This document shows positions 62,973-64,000 of a stretch of DNA of 64,000 nucleotides, in pieces. Position numbers and translations under genes: made by a program. The stretch's first letter is position 1. Every line of letters starts with the position of its first letter. The notes under the pieces are model-generated. The model was not told the origin of the DNA, searched no databases, and saw nothing but the letters and a program-made list of their open reading frames with translations. The stretch is from contig NZ_VTOL01000011.1 of the NCBI RefSeq assembly GCF_009801115.1, positions 186,001 to 250,000 of the forward strand. The letters run 5' to 3'. This stretch comes from Dyadobacter sp. 3J3. GTDB lineage: Bacteria; Bacteroidota; Bacteroidia; Cytophagales; Spirosomataceae.

Positions 62973-63371
62973 ATGAAAAAGGAAGATTTACCACAGGATC
63001 CGGGCGCACTTGCCAATTTTACAAGAGAGGTTTGTTACGTCAAAAACCAGGAGGGGAAATACGAAACCGCGCTCAGCGAAGGCTGGGATGTGAAAAAAGA
63101 AGCATTGGATAATGCCTGGGTTGATGTCAAAGAAAGAATTGAGGAAGCGCGCCAGGCTGTGATAAACGGTGAAAAAAGTCCGGTTTATTATTTCATGGAG
63201 CTTCGTCTGATGGATATTCCGCTGCTTTCCGGGTATACCGGTTTTCTTGGCTTTTTCGTGAAAAGGCATTTCAAGCCTTCTATATTTAAAGGTTTGGGTG
63301 ACAATAAATTAAAAAAATATGCAGACGCCTTTGATATTACATTGGACGAATTGAAAAATTTTAAAGGTTAA
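62973..63371 (+). CDS. Conserved small protein of flexirubin clusters
   Basis: The ATG at 62973 gives 132 residues; a TTG at 62964 would add three. It reads LPQDPGALANFTREVCYVKN at the start, then GKYETALSEGWDVKKEALDN, and a hydrophobic stretch YTGFLGFFVKRHFKPSIF. It has no signal peptide. I recall similar proteins next to darB in other Bacteroidota. Function unknown. Its stop is 5 bases from the next start. Confidence 0.78.
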   Translation: MKKEDLPQDPGALANFTREVCYVKNQEGKYETALSEGWDVKKEALDNAWVDVKERIEEARQAVINGEKSPVYYFMELRLMDIPLLSGYTGFLGFFVKRHFKPSIFKGLGDNKLKKYADAFDITLDELKNFKG

Positions 63372-63376
63372 TTCCG

Positions 63377-64000
63377 TTGAGCTACGATAGTCAGATAGAA
63401 GAATTTCATCACGTACAGACTGCGCATTGTGAAAATGGTGTGACCACAGCTTTGTTGCGTCATAATGGCCTGGATTTCATGACCGAGCCTTTGGCTTTTG
63501 GTATGGGTTCCGGACTTTTTTATATTCAGATTCCTTTTCTGACTGTAAACAACGGACCGGCGATTTCCTTTCGGACAATGCCCGGAGCAATTTTTAAAAG
63601 GACTTGCAAATCGCTTGGTGTTGATGTAAAAAGCAAAAAATTCGGTAGTCCGGAATCGGCTGAGGAATTTTTGAATAAAAAGATCAGTGAACATGTTCCG
63701 GTGGGTTGTCAGGTTGGTGTTTTTCATTTAACTTATTTCCCAAAGGAATATCGTTTTCATTTCAACGCGCATAATATTATTGTGTATGGAAAAGAGGACG
63801 GGAGATATTTATTGAGTGATCCGACGATGGAAGATGTTACATCGCTGAGCGTGGAAGAACTTAATAAAGTCCGTTTTGCCAAAGGTACTTTTGCTCCAAA
63901 AGGTCATATTTATTATCCTGAAAATGTTGGGATAGTGAGTGATGAAATGATCAGAAAAGGAATTGTCAAAGGTATCCGCAGGAACGTGCGTGATATGCTG
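63377..64000 (+). CDS. BtrH N-terminal domain protein, cut by the window end
   Basis: Starts with TTG at 63377 and runs open to the edge (208 residues seen). The start SYDSQIEEFHHVQTAHCENG with ALLRHNGLDFMTEPLAFGMG matches the BtrH N-terminal domain, a papain-like acyltransferase fold; Cys18 and a later His in FHFNAHNIIVYG are candidate active residues. BtrH transfers an acyl group from a carrier protein in butirosin synthesis. In flexirubin loci this protein is a candidate for joining acyl pieces. The C-terminus is not in the window. Confidence 0.85.
   Translation, partial: MSYDSQIEEFHHVQTAHCENGVTTALLRHNGLDFMTEPLAFGMGSGLFYIQIPFLTVNNGPAISFRTMPGAIFKRTCKSLGVDVKSKKFGSPESAEEFLNKKISEHVPVGCQVGVFHLTYFPKEYRFHFNAHNIIVYGKEDGRYLLSDPTMEDVTSLSVEELNKVRFAKGTFAPKGHIYYPENVGIVSDEMIRKGIVKGIRRNVRDML

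Noticed and set aside
1..64000. CRISPR arrays, rRNA or tRNA genes
   Set aside because: No regularly spaced direct repeats and no tRNA- or rRNA-like sequences were noticed in the intergenic regions.

Overview
The window looks like part of a Cytophagales (Bacteroidota) chromosome, most like Dyadobacter or a relative. The reasons are AT-rich DNA, type IX secretion C-terminal sorting domains, a flexirubin-type dialkylresorcinol (Dar) locus, a bacterial sphingolipid locus, DUF5686/DUF4833/DUF1684 proteins, a TonB-dependent receptor, and promoter -7 elements of the Bacteroidota form TAnnTTTG. The genus is an inference from gene content; no rRNA or tRNA gene was seen.

Layout. 1-2 kb: a truncated outer-membrane barrel-like gene, a decayed relative and a BNR-type lipoprotein. 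2.4-8.3 kb: a signalling block with a 1493-residue multi-PAS/GAF histidine kinase, a CheY-like regulator, and a receiver-PAS protein ending in a phosphoacceptor-His helix without an ATPase domain. 8.4-12.9 kb: DinB-like protein, Ada metal-binding domain protein, AlkA-type glycosylase, a degenerate receiver, a gene-poor stretch with repeat debris, and a TetR regulator with a promoter and operator-like palindrome.

13.7-23.5 kb is the most striking region. Serine palmitoyltransferase, a GNAT-fold candidate ceramide synthase and an NAD-dependent candidate ceramide reductase form an overlapping trio. They are followed by a PgpA-like phosphatase, a GtrA-like protein, a DUF5686 outer-membrane protein, a CDP-alcohol phosphatidyltransferase, DUF4833, a fatty-acid 2-hydroxylase-like di-iron enzyme and an AUR1-like PAP2 enzyme. 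Read together this is a compact pathway to hydroxylated inositol-phosphoryl-ceramide-like lipids, lacking only inositol-phosphate synthase in the window.

23.7-31.9 kb: three glycosyltransferases, an MsbA-like ABC exporter, a Tat-signal aldo/keto reductase and a secreted M43 metalloprotease. 32-43.9 kb: DNA polymerase IV, DUF1684, a collagen-like lipoprotein, OsmC, a choice-of-anchor-A surface protein, HemW, a TonB receptor, a coiled-coil lipoprotein, and a citrulline hydrolase/arginine deiminase pair. 44.1-49.5 kb: an Fe-S assembly locus sufC-D-S-E-T plus a bacilliredoxin. It has no sufB, has an internal terminator, and has a ParE-type toxin-antitoxin pair between sufS and sufE.

49.6-53.9 kb: VWA protein, PIG-L deacetylase and 4'-phosphopantetheinyl transferase. 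54-64 kb (continuing past the edge): a flexirubin-type cluster with a C45 Ntn-hydrolase/acyltransferase, AMP ligase, small secreted proteins, a SanA-like protein, an O-methyltransferase-like protein, DarA, DarB and a BtrH-domain protein. Several intergenic gaps carry a recurring kind of imperfect low-complexity inverted repeat next to gene ends.
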